Counted from the stretch's first letter, positions 10,463 through 21,866 are shown. The stretch is DNA of 64,000 bases from Dichomitus squalens LYAD-421 SS1 (GCF_000275845.1 NW_006766904.1:202635-266634); one strand, 5' to 3'. Numbers and translations: made by a program. The notes: generated by a model from the sequence alone, not told the origin.

Positions 10463-11751
10463 CTACTCCAGCATTTGGGAAGACTCTCCACCGGACGACC
10501 TGGTGTACAATGGGAGAGTCTCCGCCGGAGCGTCATCGGTGATAACATGAGGCTCCATGCTCATGTCCGGATGTGAGCCGAAATAGTCGCTCAAATCAGA
10601 CCGAGACGGCTTCAAGTGAATCTCCTTGACCTTCCCCCGGTCAGTCTCATGTCTCACGAGCGAGGTGTAGAACCCTAGCGGTGTGTCGGTGGGTGAATCG
10701 TGCAGATGCCCTTCCGCAGTGCCCATCGCACCGACTCGTGAGCTTTGTGCTTCGTCCATGAGCGGCTGGTGATCTGGGTATGTACACTCGTTAGAACTGT
10801 CTGTAGCATCTCGTTAGTCATTATCCCTGCAGTTTGACTCATAGGAGGCGTTGATTAGACTCACCGTCTGTAGGGACATTTGTTCCTTTACCCCGTCTCC
10901 GACGGCGGTATACAAAAAAGCTCGCAGCCACGAACGCGGCAGCCGCTGCTATGCTTCCTGCTATAGCGCCGGCTATGTAGGACGTGGCAGGGGACCTTGA
11001 GGAAGGTTGGAACGAAGCGGAGGGAAACGTGTCTACTGGCGCTGAACCGACGGGGGAAGAGAGGACGCTCGAAGGCGATGGTATGCTGGTATTCGACACT
11101 CCCACCACTGGAGTAACTCCAGTTTGACCGGTGCTTGCAACTGTCCCGGAGGCCGGGGGAGCTGATAGAGTAGAGACTAAGGTAGGACTGTCCGGATAGG
11201 TTTGATTGGGGCCTAGATATTTGTTCCACAGCACGATATAGTCGAGGAGGTAAGGATGCTCGAGGGTGGCGGACGCTTCTATGGTCAGGTTATGCGTTCC
11301 TCCAGGGATTGCAAGCATCTCCTCCGATGTGAAGTGGGCGAACCGAGGAATAAACAAGTTACGGTCCGTGAGTGGTACATAGTAGCTGGGGCCCGCCGGG
11401 ATGCCGTCCAGGATGTATGTCGCAAAAGCCGTGCTCGGGATGTCAATGGGGCCAGGAGGAATACAGATGTACACAGCTACCCGTGTGTACGTTCCTTGGA
11501 GATGTTCCCTTATGAAGGAGCCTCCTGTCAAGGCGGAAATGGAGCTCACCATCGAACATAATTGTGCCACTCCATGAAGGCACAGTAGAGATGGTAAGCG
11601 AGCTGTTATAAGCCGCGTCCCGCATGTCACCTAGTAATCCGGGTCTTTGCCTGAAGGGCGTGATGCCCATACTGACGATATCAAGTGTATGATCATCGAT
11701 GATAGCTAGTGGAGTGGAAGTATTCGAGGATGTAGCGTTCGAGGATGCCAT
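10463..11751 (-). CDS. Single-pass Ser/Thr-rich membrane protein, paralogue 1 of 3
   Basis: Exons 11550-11751, 10865-11476 and 10463-10773 give 374 residues. Order of parts: an outer domain with the repeat-family strand pattern (SGTIMFDGAVYICIPPGP, ATYILDG, LAIPGGTHNLTIEAS, YLLDYIVLW); a Ser/Thr/Pro-rich stalk; one membrane helix (YIAGAIAGSIAAAAAFVAASFFVY); a stop-transfer RRRRRGKG; and a cytoplasmic tail rich in Ser, Asp and His. Two neighbours at 12087-13355 and 13832-15176 share architecture and intron positions: phase 1 after the first beta segment and phase 1 just after the membrane helix. A signal peptide is not seen, so the start may lie further upstream. The jelly-roll-like outer domain suggests a carbohydrate- or ligand-binding surface protein, but function is unknown. 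I preferred a 73-nt first intron over a 25-nt alternative. Confidence 0.72.
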
Positions 11752-12086
11752 GGAGTGTACTAGAGTGGTCAGGTAGGTTTGTACAGGACATATGGACTAG
11801 GTATATCGAAAGGAGAAGGCGGTCTATGCCCCCCGCCCTCCCATCGATGGTTGCACCGCTTGCGGGCATGCTACAACGGCCAATCCTTTCTCTTCGCCAG
11901 AGCTTCACACGTTATGTATCACAGAAGGCGATCAGACTGTGTCCCAAACACTATGGAATTGTGGGCGTCGTGAGATGCGCCCAAGGCCGAGCGCTGTGAA
12001 CCATAGCATAGCCCTCAGGATCAATTGCTGTAGGGCAGTAAAGAAGGAAGCCGTAGTTGAGAAGCTCCGAGCACATGCTACGGTTG
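11752..12086. other. Intergenic, nothing recognised
   Basis: The 335 bases between paralogues 1 and 2 should hold the promoter of paralogue 1 and the 3' end of paralogue 2. No other feature is visible. Confidence 0.4.
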
Positions 12087-13355
12087 TCATGGGGTATAAG
12101 CAGGTGGTGAATCAGAACCCATCTCCTCCTTTGTGACTCCGGTACGCCTCGTTCTAGACCCTGTGCCATACCCTCCACCAACCGGCGGACGAGAAGGTGT
12201 AGCGGTACCAGGAAGACCCGCACCTTGCATAGATACTGTGTCATCTGCTGGTATGACTACTATGGCTGGAGGCTCCGCACCCAGCTCCGGTACGACAAAG
12301 TTATCTGTGTCTGTAAGGAGTTGAGTAGTACGTTCAGTAGTGACCGAGAGCATAGCTAGGGGATACTCACCGTATTGGGCCACTTCTCCGTAAGAGTATT
12401 GCGTAGGCCCACTCATGCGCCGTCGTCGTCGATTCCGCAGTGCGACCAATGCCAAGATGATACTCGTCAGCCCCGCCAAGCCTCCTACGAGACCCCCAAC
12501 GATGGCAACGGTGGAGACTGACGTCTTCGAGGCACGACCAGTAGCCAAGCTATGTGATGCACTGGGAGGATCCTCCATGGAGGTGGATGGGGGGAGGGAC
12601 GGAGTCTGGGAGGAAAGACTGGTAGAAATTGAGGATGCGATAGTCGCTGTCTGGGATGCACCGCGTGCAGTACTGTTGTACTCGATCCAGTCAAAGGTGA
12701 ACGGCACAGCTTCCGAAGCCGCCGTGACGTTGATGACGAGTGTATGTATCGCATCCGATAAGACATCGGAATGGAAGAGGAGAACGCCAACGCCTGACCC
12801 TTGGGACGTGTGGCTAGAGATGATTTGGCCATCGATACTATACGAGGAGGTTGCACCCTGCCCATACTCGGTACCGTAAACGGCTACTTGCTGTCCTGAA
12901 ACCAATTCGACGAGAAGATATAGAGGTCGAGGCGGTAGTACAGGATAGTGCTCACCTAGGAACTGGAATGTGGCATTACTTCCTGAACCCAAGCAAGCCG
13001 CCAACGTCGGGTCTTGAACCATGGAGGATGTGGGAAACAAGGCTAAGCCATGCATCTGCTTGCCAGTCATAGGCATCCAACATTGTATGTAGTCCTCCGC
13101 GGGGGGACCGAATATGATAGGTGTGCCCAATAAATCGTCTACGTAAGTGTCGCTACAAGTCCAGCAGTGAGTGGTAGCAGTCATGCTTTCGAGGTGCTGA
13201 ACGCTTGGACCAGGGAAATTTGTGAGGATCGAGGGAGTAACCGGGTAGTGCGGATAGACAGAACAAAGCTTGAGGATGTTAACGCTCGCAGATGAGCTTG
13301 AGGTGACAGCCCAGTCAGAGCGACCTAATACCAGTGTCATCCAGTTCAGTACCAT
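12087..13355 (-). CDS. Single-pass Ser/Thr-rich membrane protein, paralogue 2 of 3
   Basis: Exons 12956-13355, 12371-12895 and 12087-12310 encode 382 residues. Both introns are exactly 60 nt, so the unspliced frame also stays open. The outer part carries NATFQFLGQQVAVYG, then SSYSIDGQ, HTLVINVTAAS and FTFDWIEYN. These match the family pattern (F-x-G-x-x-V-x-VYG, Y-x-VDG, H-x-L-x-V-x-V, F-D-x-I/L). A Ser-rich stalk, one helix (VAIVGGLVGGLAGLTSIILALVAL) and RNRRRRR follow. The tail has a PxYxP-like end (DSPPAYTP), a motif often bound by WW or arrestin-type adaptors. The region N-terminal of the outer domain is unlike paralogues 1 and 3 and contains six Cys. A signal peptide is not evident at this ATG, so the true start is uncertain. 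Confidence 0.72.
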   Translation of the reverse strand: MVLNWMTLVLGRSDWAVTSSSSASVNILKLCSVYPHYPVTPSILTNFPGPSVQHLESMTATTHCWTCSDTYVDDLLGTPIIFGPPAEDYIQCWMPMTGKQMHGLALFPTSSMVQDPTLAACLGSGSNATFQFLGEHYPVLPPRPLYLLVELVSGQQVAVYGTEYGQGATSSYSIDGQIISSHTSQGSGVGVLLFHSDVLSDAIHTLVINVTAASEAVPFTFDWIEYNSTARGASQTATIASSISTSLSSQTPSLPPSTSMEDPPSASHSLATGRASKTSVSTVAIVGGLVGGLAGLTSIILALVALRNRRRRRMSGPTQYSYGEVAQYGEYPLAMLSVTTERTTQLLTDTDNFVVPELGAEPPAIVVIPADDTVSMQGAGLPGTATPSRPPVGGGYGTGSRTRRTGVTKEEMGSDSPPAYTP

Positions 13356-13831
13356 CAGGCAGACGTCCTGCCATCCACGCGATGATCTGGGAAAGAGAGA
13401 TGGTCCAGTCTCTCGAGCCTGTGAACGCGCCGGAAGCCTGGGCGCCGGGATAGTGCGACTTCATGCGCTCATTTCGGGCTCAGACTATGGGCAGCGATGA
13501 TATGCTTCGGTTGTTGATAGAGACCTGAGAAGGCACCCCGTAAGCATTGTGACTCCTTCGACACCACAGGACGTACATGATATCCACAGAGGACTGCCAT
13601 GACACCACGGAGCAAGAAAGGAGCCGCGCACGTTACTACCCAATATATGTCAGATATCATGGTGACCTAGATCACAAACATGGGAAGTACAGTAGTCATA
13701 AAGCTCATGATTCGTCCCAGACGAGGTATATCCTATACAAACCCAATCCTCAGGGTACACACCCATCCACATCATCAAAAGAGCAAAAGGTCTCGCGCGA
13801 GCGCATCCCTCGATGCGCCCGGGCATCATCG
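13356..13831. other. Intergenic, nothing recognised
   Basis: The 476 bases upstream of paralogue 2 and downstream of paralogue 3. A short open frame at about 13313-13463 on the minus strand (starting MKSHYPGAQ) could be an alternative 5' exon of paralogue 2, but no splice site clearly joins them. Confidence 0.35.
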
Positions 13832-15176
13832 TCATGGTGCATAAGGCGGGGGCACCGAACTCGTCGCCGCGCTCAGATCCGAGGAACCCAGGTCCGACAC
13901 AGACCTCTGTCGCGCGCGAAGCGCCTCCATTCGTGCCTCTGCCGCCTTCCCACCCGCGCTCCCTGTCGAATACATGATTGCGCCTGGGGCGGCGATCGCC
14001 CCTGCAGCCGCCGCGCCGCAGAGCGCCCCAGCCTCGTTCCCGATACCGTATCTGGAGCCTGATGGCGCGGACTGCGTATGCGAAGATTGCGGAGGCCCTT
14101 CCGAAGAGTAGTGAGACGACGCCGCCGCTGGGGTGGGTACTCGATTCGGGGGCCAGGGCGGCGGATCGGAGTAGTAGGACCCATCAGCCATCGTCACGGG
14201 CGTGCTCCCTGAATCTGCCTGGCGGTACACCGTGAATGGGTCCACGTGCGGTGTATGTCCATCTGAGGGCGGCAACGTACGGGAAAGGAAGGGAGGAATC
14301 CGAGATGCGAAGATATAAGCGTGAGTGTCTCGGCATCCTATAGAAGAACTCACCGTACTGTCCTGTCCGCGCGTATGCGTACGTCGAAACTCCCTCCGTC
14401 CTATGTTTCTTCCACATCCACCATGCTCCGAAGGCAATCAGTGCGAGCAGGGCCAATCCACCTATTACTCCACCGACTAGAGGCGCAATCGGGACGCTCG
14501 ACTTGCTATGAGTCGACGAACCGAATACGGTGCCAGAAGAACTAGCCGTAGACGAACTCGAGCTCGTAGTGCTAGTAGAGGATGAACTTGCCGAAGCAGT
14601 GCTATTGGTTGCGGCGGTGTTGTTGGCAGCGGGCGGGTTTGTCGTGTCTATCGAGAGATAGTCGAATAGGTAGGGGCCGTCCTCCGTCGCAGTCGTGACG
14701 TTGACTGTGAGCATGTGCGTGCCGTTCGGGAACCAGTCAGACCTGTAGAAGTTGACGCCGAGTAGGGTTCGGGTCGTGTTGGGGGCCGAGGAGATGTTCT
14801 GTGACTGCCCGTCCACCGCGTACTGCGCTGTGGGGAGCGCCCCAGAAATCCATGGGATGACCACGCCATACAGTGATATTCGTGTCCCTTCGTGAAATGG
14901 AATACAATAGCGCGCAGCCAGGGTCAGTTCGCCTGCCTTACGGAGGGCTACTGTCAGGAGACGAGAGTATCGATACGCACCTGTGAACTGGTATTGGAAG
15001 CTCCATTTCGGCACTGTGATGTCCGCCACCGACTTGTTGTGCGCAGACGGAATTGCCGCCTGCACGTAGGCGTATGCCTGGTCCGAGATGATGTCCGTGA
15101 CGTTGACATACTGCGGGTTGATAAAGAACGGGATGTGGGGGTCGGTGTTATCGACGATCTTCGGGGCCTCCGACAT
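13832..15176 (-). CDS. Single-pass Ser/Thr-rich membrane protein, paralogue 3 of 3
   Basis: Exons 14981-15176, 14354-14887 and 13832-14262 give 386 residues. The outer domain reads VPKWSFQYQFTGTRISLYGVV, AQYAVDGQ, FPNGTHMLTVNVTTA, GPYLFDYLSID. A long Ser/Thr tract and one helix (IAPLVGGVIGGLALLALIAFGAWWMW) follow, then KKHRTEG. The tail ends SSVPPPYAP, like the PPAYTP end of paralogue 2. Intron phases and positions match the other two paralogues, so the three genes arose by tandem duplication. The many Ser/Thr and NxT/S sites imply heavy O- and N-glycosylation outside the cell. The N-terminus (MSEAPKIVDNTDPHIPFFI) is not a classical signal peptide. The role is unknown; the fold suggests a surface receptor or adhesin. 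Confidence 0.75.
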
Positions 15177-16128
15177 CAGTCCTCGTAGGTATCGATCAGG
15201 ATATGAGGATGCGCGATAGTGGTGTCTACGGATCGCTAACGGGTCAAATATTCAACGCGGCGTGCGCCGAGCAGTGAGGGGGAGGAGGACGTGAGCTGAG
15301 GGGAAAGTTGGAGCGCTAGCTGGCCACGCCGACAAAAAACAACATGCGACAAAGAAGGTTGCAGCCGCCCATGCTGCACATTGCATCGCTCGACGACGCG
15401 AGGCTCAGGAGAGCGCGCCGGCTTGGTCGGAAAGAGCGCGAGGCCTGATGCGATTGGCTGTGCTCACTTACAATTGAAATAGCAGGGTGCACCGCCGGCA
15501 GCAGAAGCCGACGCTTGAATTTGATCGGAAGCGTGGCGCGGCATTTCCCTGTTTCCAAAGGTAAGTGTTCCTGGCTTGAGAGTTCCAACTTCCACCTCGT
15601 CCGGCCATTATTCAACTATGAAGCCCACCATGTAGTGATTGAACGAAGCCTCAAAACTTCAAGAGTTATGGGTATGGGAGGCGTCCTGATGGCTTATATG
15701 CGCCCCTGCTTGAGAATGTGGTGTGAGCATGCCTCACAGCACCTCCCGACGCGACCGACATGCCCTGGCGGTTGAGTTTCACTCTAACGCCCAGTGAGCT
15801 TGTGCGATGGCGCTGACGGCGGAAGCCTAAATCTCCACTCTTGTGGACACACCACCCGCACGTCTGGATCATTAGATAGCATTGCAGCATCGCACATCGG
15901 GAGCCCTTCGCAGGCCGTTCGGTGATACCCTCCAGTCACGTGCAATGATGGCTGGATACAGTAGATCTTCAGGACGGCTTGCTCCCTATCGCATCGTTTT
16001 GCCTCCCGCGGTGGTCGCTGAAAATCATGAGATTGGTATGGGTACCCGTAAGCAGCAGTCGAAAAGCCCACCTAGAAAAGCTGATTGCTCCCGTACCCCG
16101 TGCTCAAGAATGCGCAGCAATACCTGCG
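15177..16128. other. Intergenic, nothing recognised
   Basis: About 950 bases with the promoter of paralogue 3 on the left. Only short frames without family resemblance are present, and no repeat structure was seen. Confidence 0.4.
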
Positions 16129-16524
16129 TCATGACAAGATACCAGCGGTACTGAGGAGGGACGGTAGAAACGTTGACTTCTTCACCAGGGACAACCTTGG
16201 TACCGCGCTAGCAGCTGCGACAGCCGCGAGGAGCTTCGGTGCATCGCTGACACAAGCACCGCTCAGTACCTATATCTCGGAGTCCACACGACCTACTCGG
16301 AGGCCCGGCAGTATACGAAACTTGTACCTTGGTCCTATTCTGACAACGAGCGCGGTGCCATCATCCGCAAGCCAGATGATATCGAGATACGTATGAGAGG
16401 ACACGAGCCCGAAAGACTGCCCGAGAGCATCTTGGATGCCCTTGCGGATGGTCAGTGGATCGGTACAGGGCGGGGAGACGCCAAAGCGGATGTAATGGTG
16501 CGCGGGTGACAGACGGCGGGGCAT
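16129..16524 (-). CDS. RNase P/MRP small subunit, Pop8/Rpp14-like
   Basis: Two exons (16328-16524, 16129-16246) with an 81-nt GT-AG intron encode 104 residues. The protein begins MPRRLSPAHHYIRFGVSPP, continues LTIRKGIQDALGQSFGLVSS, then TYLDIIWLADDGTALVVRIGPSDAPKLLAAVAAAS and ends PRLSLVKKSTFLPSLLS. The pattern of a beta strand with RF/LR, an LT-x-xx-I-xx-ALxxxFG helix, a strand, then DG-x-x-VVRV and a final helix is that of the Pop5/Rpp14/Pop8 fold, proteins that bind RNase P and RNase MRP RNA during tRNA and rRNA processing. The length suits the small Pop8 type. Splicing as AG+C gives a Ser at the junction and keeps the helix intact. The family call comes from pattern recognition and should be confirmed by profile search. 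Confidence 0.62.
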
Positions 16525-17071
16525 TGACGTTTGACAGTGTTGCTACGCCTGCATATTCCCATAGTATCAGGATAGGCAGTGTGAGCACCAGGAAGGCCGA
16601 TATAACCTGAGCTTTGCTGTCATGGACCGAGGCAGATAGAAGAAGAGCAAGTCGAGGTTGAGCACAACGACCAGGGAGGACTCGTCCTCGCGACGTGAGA
16701 AGATCGAGATCAAGGCAAAATGGGCATACGAGTGCGGACTGAATCATTCCGCTGGTATATCTTCCGTTGCACCCCCAAGACGCAGACTATGATCTCTACC
16801 TATCCACTCATGAACTCATCTAGCAGCATTCGAGTATTGAGTTGAGCTTTTATTACTCTCGAGGGAGGGCTCTGCATGCCGGCGGCAAGACCATTTTTAA
16901 TTCCCAAGAGGTGATGTGATGTATGCAGGTGGCGATGATCTCATCCAGCCTGGCGCGCTCTCTCTCAGCTCAGCTCCGCCACCCTTCCCTCGTCCTCTCC
17001 CCTCGGTTTCCGGCTTCTCTCTGTCTTCTCGACGTCCCACTCTGAGACAGTGACTCATCATTGGCCTGTAC
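16525..17071. other. Divergent promoter region
   Basis: The 547 bases between two start codons on opposite strands (Pop8-like and DHHC genes) must contain both promoters. A pyrimidine-rich tract at about 16960-17040 precedes the DHHC start. No other feature is seen. Confidence 0.4.
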
Positions 17072-19193
17072 ATGGCGGCCGCGAATGGCAACGGCGAGGC
17101 AAAAGATGGACCTGGCACGGAACACAAGTGCATCGGAATCTTCCAGAGGGCCAATGAACGTGCGGAGAAGCGCAGGAACCAGCCTCAGCCATGGATCATG
17201 CGCAAGCTCGCCGTGTTCATAACCATAGGAATCATCGCCTATGCGTGGTATGTGTACATCGGGCGGTTCTGCGTCCCAATGATCAGGCAAGACGCGAGCG
17301 CCCTCGGAAGCCGAAGTATTGGCAGTAAGTCGCATCCATTGGTGCTTCTGCGGACTGGCCCTCCTGACCGGCATCTCGTTCGAACGTAGTTGCGTTCTTG
17401 GTTGTTTTCTGCGTTCTGGGCCTCATGATGATCTGGGCGTTTGAGAAGGTATGTCTGCGAAGATCTGCATGCTAGCGCCATCTACGCCTTCCAGATCGCA
17501 CTATGTACACCTTCAAATCCGCCACCGGCTTTCCCACCTTTTGACTCCCTCCTCCCTGCACCTCCATGCTGCCAGCACGCAGGCTACTGTGGATACCCTC
17601 TTGACGTTTCGTATCTCGTCCGTTTCGAATTTCACATCTTGTGCTGACATGCCATCCCGGAATAGATCCTCCTTACCTCCCCGGGCTATGCCAAGCATGT
17701 ACGTGCACGCATCCAAGTTCTCGCCGACTTCGTCTCTGAACCTCCATTCGCGATCAACGTAGCATGTGCACAAATCCTCCGCCCCGCCCCGAACAGGCCT
17801 CCCGACGTGGTGGGACACCGAAAGTGAGGCTGACCTCGCCCAGGCGCAGTACGGAGCGGCGCGAAACCCTCCCCAACCCGAGCGCAAACAGCGCAGACGA
17901 TCGGAATCTGCACACAAGCGGAGTATCTCTGGCTCCATCAGCGCGCAGAAGGCCTCGCAGAACGGTGCGAACGTCTGCAGCCTCGTAGGCTACACACAGC
18001 TCACGCTTTATGTTTCGGCCCATGTCAGGCCATGCTAAGGCGCCGACGGGGGAGGAGAACGTTGGCGTGATTGACACGCTCGCACCAGTCCAGGCTGTGC
18101 GTGCGAAGGCCACTGCAGATTCGGGTCCCCCTGCGCGCCTCGAGCGAGAGGATACGCAGGCCACCCAAACGGAGCAGGAGCGCAAGCCTATGATGTACAC
18201 GCGCAGCCCTCCCAAAACGCCAGTGCTCCTACCGGAGAACAGGTATTGCCATAAAGACGGATTCATAAAACCGTTCAGAGCGCACCATTGTCGAGCGTGT
18301 GGGACCGTGAGTACCTACGGCCTAGTGTTGCTGCATAGGACAACACTCACGGAAAGAGCCGCGTGTTGTTCGACAGTGCGTCCTCAAGTACGATCACCAC
18401 TGTCCGTGGGTAGGACAATGCGTCGGTGCGCGAAATCACAAAGTGCGTGCCTATCCGGTTCAGATAGGAATTTGTAGCCTAATAATGCGCTCCTCCTTGC
18501 TGTAGTTCTTCCTCATCTTCGTCTTCTGGGCGCTCCTCTTCTGCGCATTCGTATGCTCAACACTCATCGGGCTCGTCGCGCGCGCCGCAGCGCAGAACCG
18601 ACCAGACTTCGACGTAGACGGTCAGGAGATCGCCGTCATCGCCCTGTACGTCACCATCCCCCTTCCTTTCCCCTGCTACTGACAATGATATATCCCGCTG
18701 ACTTATCCCACCTCTGTGACTCAGATCCGGCTTCTTCGCAATCTTCACGACCGCGCTGCTCGTCACGCACGTCATCCTCATCGCGGACAACATGTCGACC
18801 GTCGAGCACATGGGCGTGCGCCGGATGCAGGAGCGCGAGAAGCGCGTCTTGGGCCGCCTCCACGCGCGGTGGCAGCTCGCGGCACGGCGGGAGACGCGCA
18901 GGCAGTGGGACGAGGAGTGGGGGCGCATCGGGAAGGAGGGCCACCTGTGGTGGCTGGGGAGCAGGCGGCGGAACTGGGAGGCGGTCATGGGGGACCGGGT
19001 GTGGATGTGGTTCCGTGAGTGCTTCGTTGCGCTGATCGGGGCGGATCGAGGACGAGGCTCATTGTTGTTCTTGCGTTCTGCAGTGCCTGTCGGACAGAGT
19101 CCTGACGACGGCTTGAGCTACGTCGTTAACCCGCGGTTTGGTGTGGAGGGCCGGTGGAGGCCGCGCAGGGAGTGGCCGCGGGAGCTGCAGTAA
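17072..19193 (+). CDS. DHHC-type protein S-palmitoyltransferase
   Basis: Nine exons (17072-17324, 17390-17448, 17666-17698, 17763-17964, 18029-18306, 18377-18442, 18506-18645, 18725-19014, 19084-19193) encode 476 residues. Helices 1 and 2 are [19 protein letters not shown] and [18 protein letters not shown]. The zinc-binding cysteine-rich domain runs [41 protein letters not shown], with the catalytic DHHC complete. Helices 3 and 4 follow ([16 protein letters not shown] and [18 protein letters not shown]). NMSTVEHM right after helix 4 is the TTxE-like motif of the family. The enzyme transfers palmitate to Cys of target proteins on Golgi, vacuole or plasma membranes. The long hydrophilic segment between helix 2 and the DHHC domain is typical of fungal Pfa-type enzymes. 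The intron before exon 3 is 217 nt; the others are shorter. Confidence 0.95.
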
Positions 19194-19572
19194 TGCTTCG
19201 GCCTTTATCCGACGTGGTGGATATCCACGGAGTAAGATCGTCCTGCGGTCGGTCTTTCCGTGGCTGGGACGGTACATCTGGATGGGACTCTTATGACACG
19301 ACGACCGGTATCAAGCTTTTGGATCTATGCAACATAATGGTTCGTGTCTCACGCCGATACTTTAGATAACGCGATAGGGTAAGACAGGATAGGATAGAAT
19401 CACGTCTCTGCTATATTATATCACCCCCTCGGGGTACGCTTGGATATCATACAACACTCGCGACCATCCCAAGCATTGCTGGCAGAAAGTCCGATTAGAG
19501 ATGCTACGCCATTAGACTACAAATACACATCGCAGGGGATCCGCAACCCGCTCTTCCGTCATCCCACTCCCA
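19194..19572. other. Intergenic between convergent genes
   Basis: The 379 bases between the stops of the DHHC gene and FES1 hold two 3' untranslated regions. Nothing else is recognised. Confidence 0.45.
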
Positions 19573-20972
19573 TCATGCAGTCGCCTCCCTCAGCTCCCTG
19601 ACCTCCTCTCCCGTGAATCCCCACCTCTCTGCGGCCTTCTCCGCCCCGCCCGCCCTGCGGCTCTGCTCGTCCAGCCACCTGCCCAGCGCCTCCTTGTCCT
19701 GCCCCTCGAGCGGGCGCTGGCACCCAACAGTGTACGTGTGTAGCGTGCGCAACACCTTTTCTTCGAAGTCGGCGTCGCCCTCAGCCTCTCCGTCGGGCCC
19801 GTGCGGGACGGGGGAGGCGAGCGCGGACACGAGCGTGCTGACGGTGCCGTTCTGCTCGAGCGCGGCGGCCGTGCGCGGGGAGGTCGCGTACGAGGACGGG
19901 TCGGCGACCATGGACGCGTGCGAGTTCGGGTGCACGGCTTGCGGGGGCGGGGGCGGGGGCGGTGAAGAGATCTCGGTGTTGGGCTGCGTGGTAGAGGAGG
20001 ACTCGGTTGGGTGCAGAGTGACGGACTGGGACTGGGACTGAGGCTGAGGTTGAGGCTGAGGAGCGGGCTGGGACGCAGCAGCAGCGACCCCGCTCTCGGA
20101 GGTCGGGATCTGCGACGGCTGTTGTACGTTCGCCGGCTGCTGCTGAGCGTTGGACGACGCCGCAGGGGGCTCGGCGGGGATGAGGAGCGTGCTGAGGAGG
20201 AACGCGACCTTGCGGCGGACGGTGATGTCCGAGTCGGAGAGCGCGTCGCGGAGGACGTCCCAGCCGTTGGCGTCGGACATCTGCGCGACGGCCTTGGCGT
20301 TGTGCTTGAGGAGGCCGGAGAGCGCGTACACGGCCTTCGAGCGCGTTTTGCCCGAGCGGACGGTGGGCGAGAGGAAAGAGAGGAGCGCGCGCAGGGGGGA
20401 GAGCGCGAGGTACTGTGTCATAAGGGGAGACGTGATTAGCGTTGAGCATGGGATAAGGGGAGAAGGAGGGAGGAGGGGGACGTACGGAGTTCTGGGCGGC
20501 GGGGTTGTTTTGGACGGCGGTGCCGAGGATCCAGAGGGTTTGCATCTGGATCGCTTCGGAGGAGTTGGGGCTGGTGAGCAGCGAGTGGAGGGGCTCCCAC
20601 ATCCTGAGCTTTTCGAGGTCTGCAGAAAGATGTCAGACGGACGAGTCCACGAAGACCGCATAGCTATGTGCACGTACTGTTCGCGTTGTCGATCTGCTCA
20701 ACGAGCTGCAGAGCGAACATCAGCGAAGAGTTCCAGGGATAGCACGATGTCTTGCTCACCATCTCGAAGTCATCCAACGCCTGTATCCGCTCGTCTTCGT
20801 CGCGCTTCTCGTCTACCGCGACTGCTAAGGCCTCCTTCATCAGCTCTGCGTCCGGCTTCCCGAGAATCGCATCTATGATTCCGGGGTCGAGGTCAGTCCT
20901 CGGCCGTGGTGGTGGCTGATTGGCGTCCTGAGGAGTGGAGTTGGCAATACTCCAGCGAAGTAGGCTTTCCAT
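19573..20972 (-). CDS. FES1: Hsp70 nucleotide exchange factor FES1
   Basis: Exons 20760-20972, 20678-20705, 20486-20619 and 19573-20412 give 404 residues. The start MESLLRWSIANSTP is the standard Fes1 N-terminus. LMKEALAVAVDE, ALDDFEMLVEQIDNANNLEKLRMW, LLTSPNSSEAIQMQTLWILGTAVQNNPAAQNS, VRSGKTRSKAVYALSGLLKHN and WDVLRDALSDSDITVRRKVAFLLSTLL follow the Armadillo-like repeats that grip the Hsp70 ATPase lobe and release ADP. Exon 2 is only 28 nt. Between the repeats and the C-terminal helix lies an insert rich in Pro, Gln and Ser (a PQPQPQPQSQSQS run). The protein is therefore longer than yeast Fes1 (about 290 residues). It acts in cytosolic protein folding and in targeting misfolded proteins for degradation. 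Confidence 0.94.
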
Positions 20973-21866
20973 GTTTTGATATCACGAGTATGTCGGAGCG
21001 AAGTAATTCTACCGATACAGAGAGAGAGCTGCAGGAAGCGATGGAGGTAAGAAAAATATGGCTACAGATGCGAGGTGAAAGGGAGATACAAGCAAGAGCA
21101 ACGGACGAGTACAAATACAATATGAGCAGAAACTCGAGCACAACCTGCACTGTACCGGAAGGCACCAGAAGACGCGAGAATCGTTGGCGCCCGACGCGGT
21201 CATCGATTCGATTCAGCCACCCGCGCGTCGCGTTTTTCGAGCGGAGATCGAATTGCCATAGACAACCGCCACGACGCGGTCTCTTCGCTACGAAGTTTTC
21301 GTCTTGCTCATCGTGCTCTATGTCCTCAAGCTTTCTGTAGGTGAGCACCCGTTTCGAGTCCGTCTTTAGTGATGATACAACACTTCATACCATACAACCA
21401 TACCGAAACTACATGTGGATAACAAGTTTATCTAGTTTCAGCCTTGGCTGATCTTCCTCGTGAAGCGTTTCCTGTCGGACGTGTCGCTTATTGACCTTCG
21501 TCTTTCCAGGTATGCGAGCTTCGGCTTAGGGAAAACTGATTCCTGCGGGTTTTTGGCTATCGGTGAGTACCTGATTCTGCATGTATCCACTCGGATGAAA
21601 TACTTTCGATGGGCGGACACGAACGCTCTCGGGCCTACACCAAACTCTCCCAAGTGTACAAAGTGGAGGGGGGCTCGGGAGCTTGTTGATATGCATCGAG
21701 TACCTGATCTGCGTCCCATCTGGCATACCATACGTTTGACTGACTGCTCTCTGTTCAGGTTCACGAATGTGCGCTTCCGTCCCGAAGTACATGTGCTTTT
21801 ACGCTGCTTAATTGTGCCGGTATTCGGTTCCTGTACTCCGTAGTCCAAAATATAATGAACGCCTTA
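20973..21866. other. Upstream of FES1; possible small tail-anchored gene, unresolved
   Basis: This interval holds the FES1 promoter. On the plus strand an ATG at 20990 (MSERSNSTDTERELQEAME) is followed by a strong GTAAGA donor. Further on, a segment near 21285-21341 reads YEVFVLLIVLYVLKLS, a possible tail anchor, with a GTGAGC donor and an acceptor at 21441. The middle cannot be joined with confidence, so no gene is called. The rest shows nothing. Confidence 0.3.

Noticed and set aside
11525..11549. A 25-nt intron in paralogue 1
   Set aside because: Too short for spliceosomal splicing; a 73-nt alternative (11477-11549) gives a better match to the paralogues.
20990..21494. Possible small tail-anchored gene upstream of FES1
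   Set aside because: Start, donor and a membrane-like segment exist, but the middle cannot be spliced into one frame with confidence.
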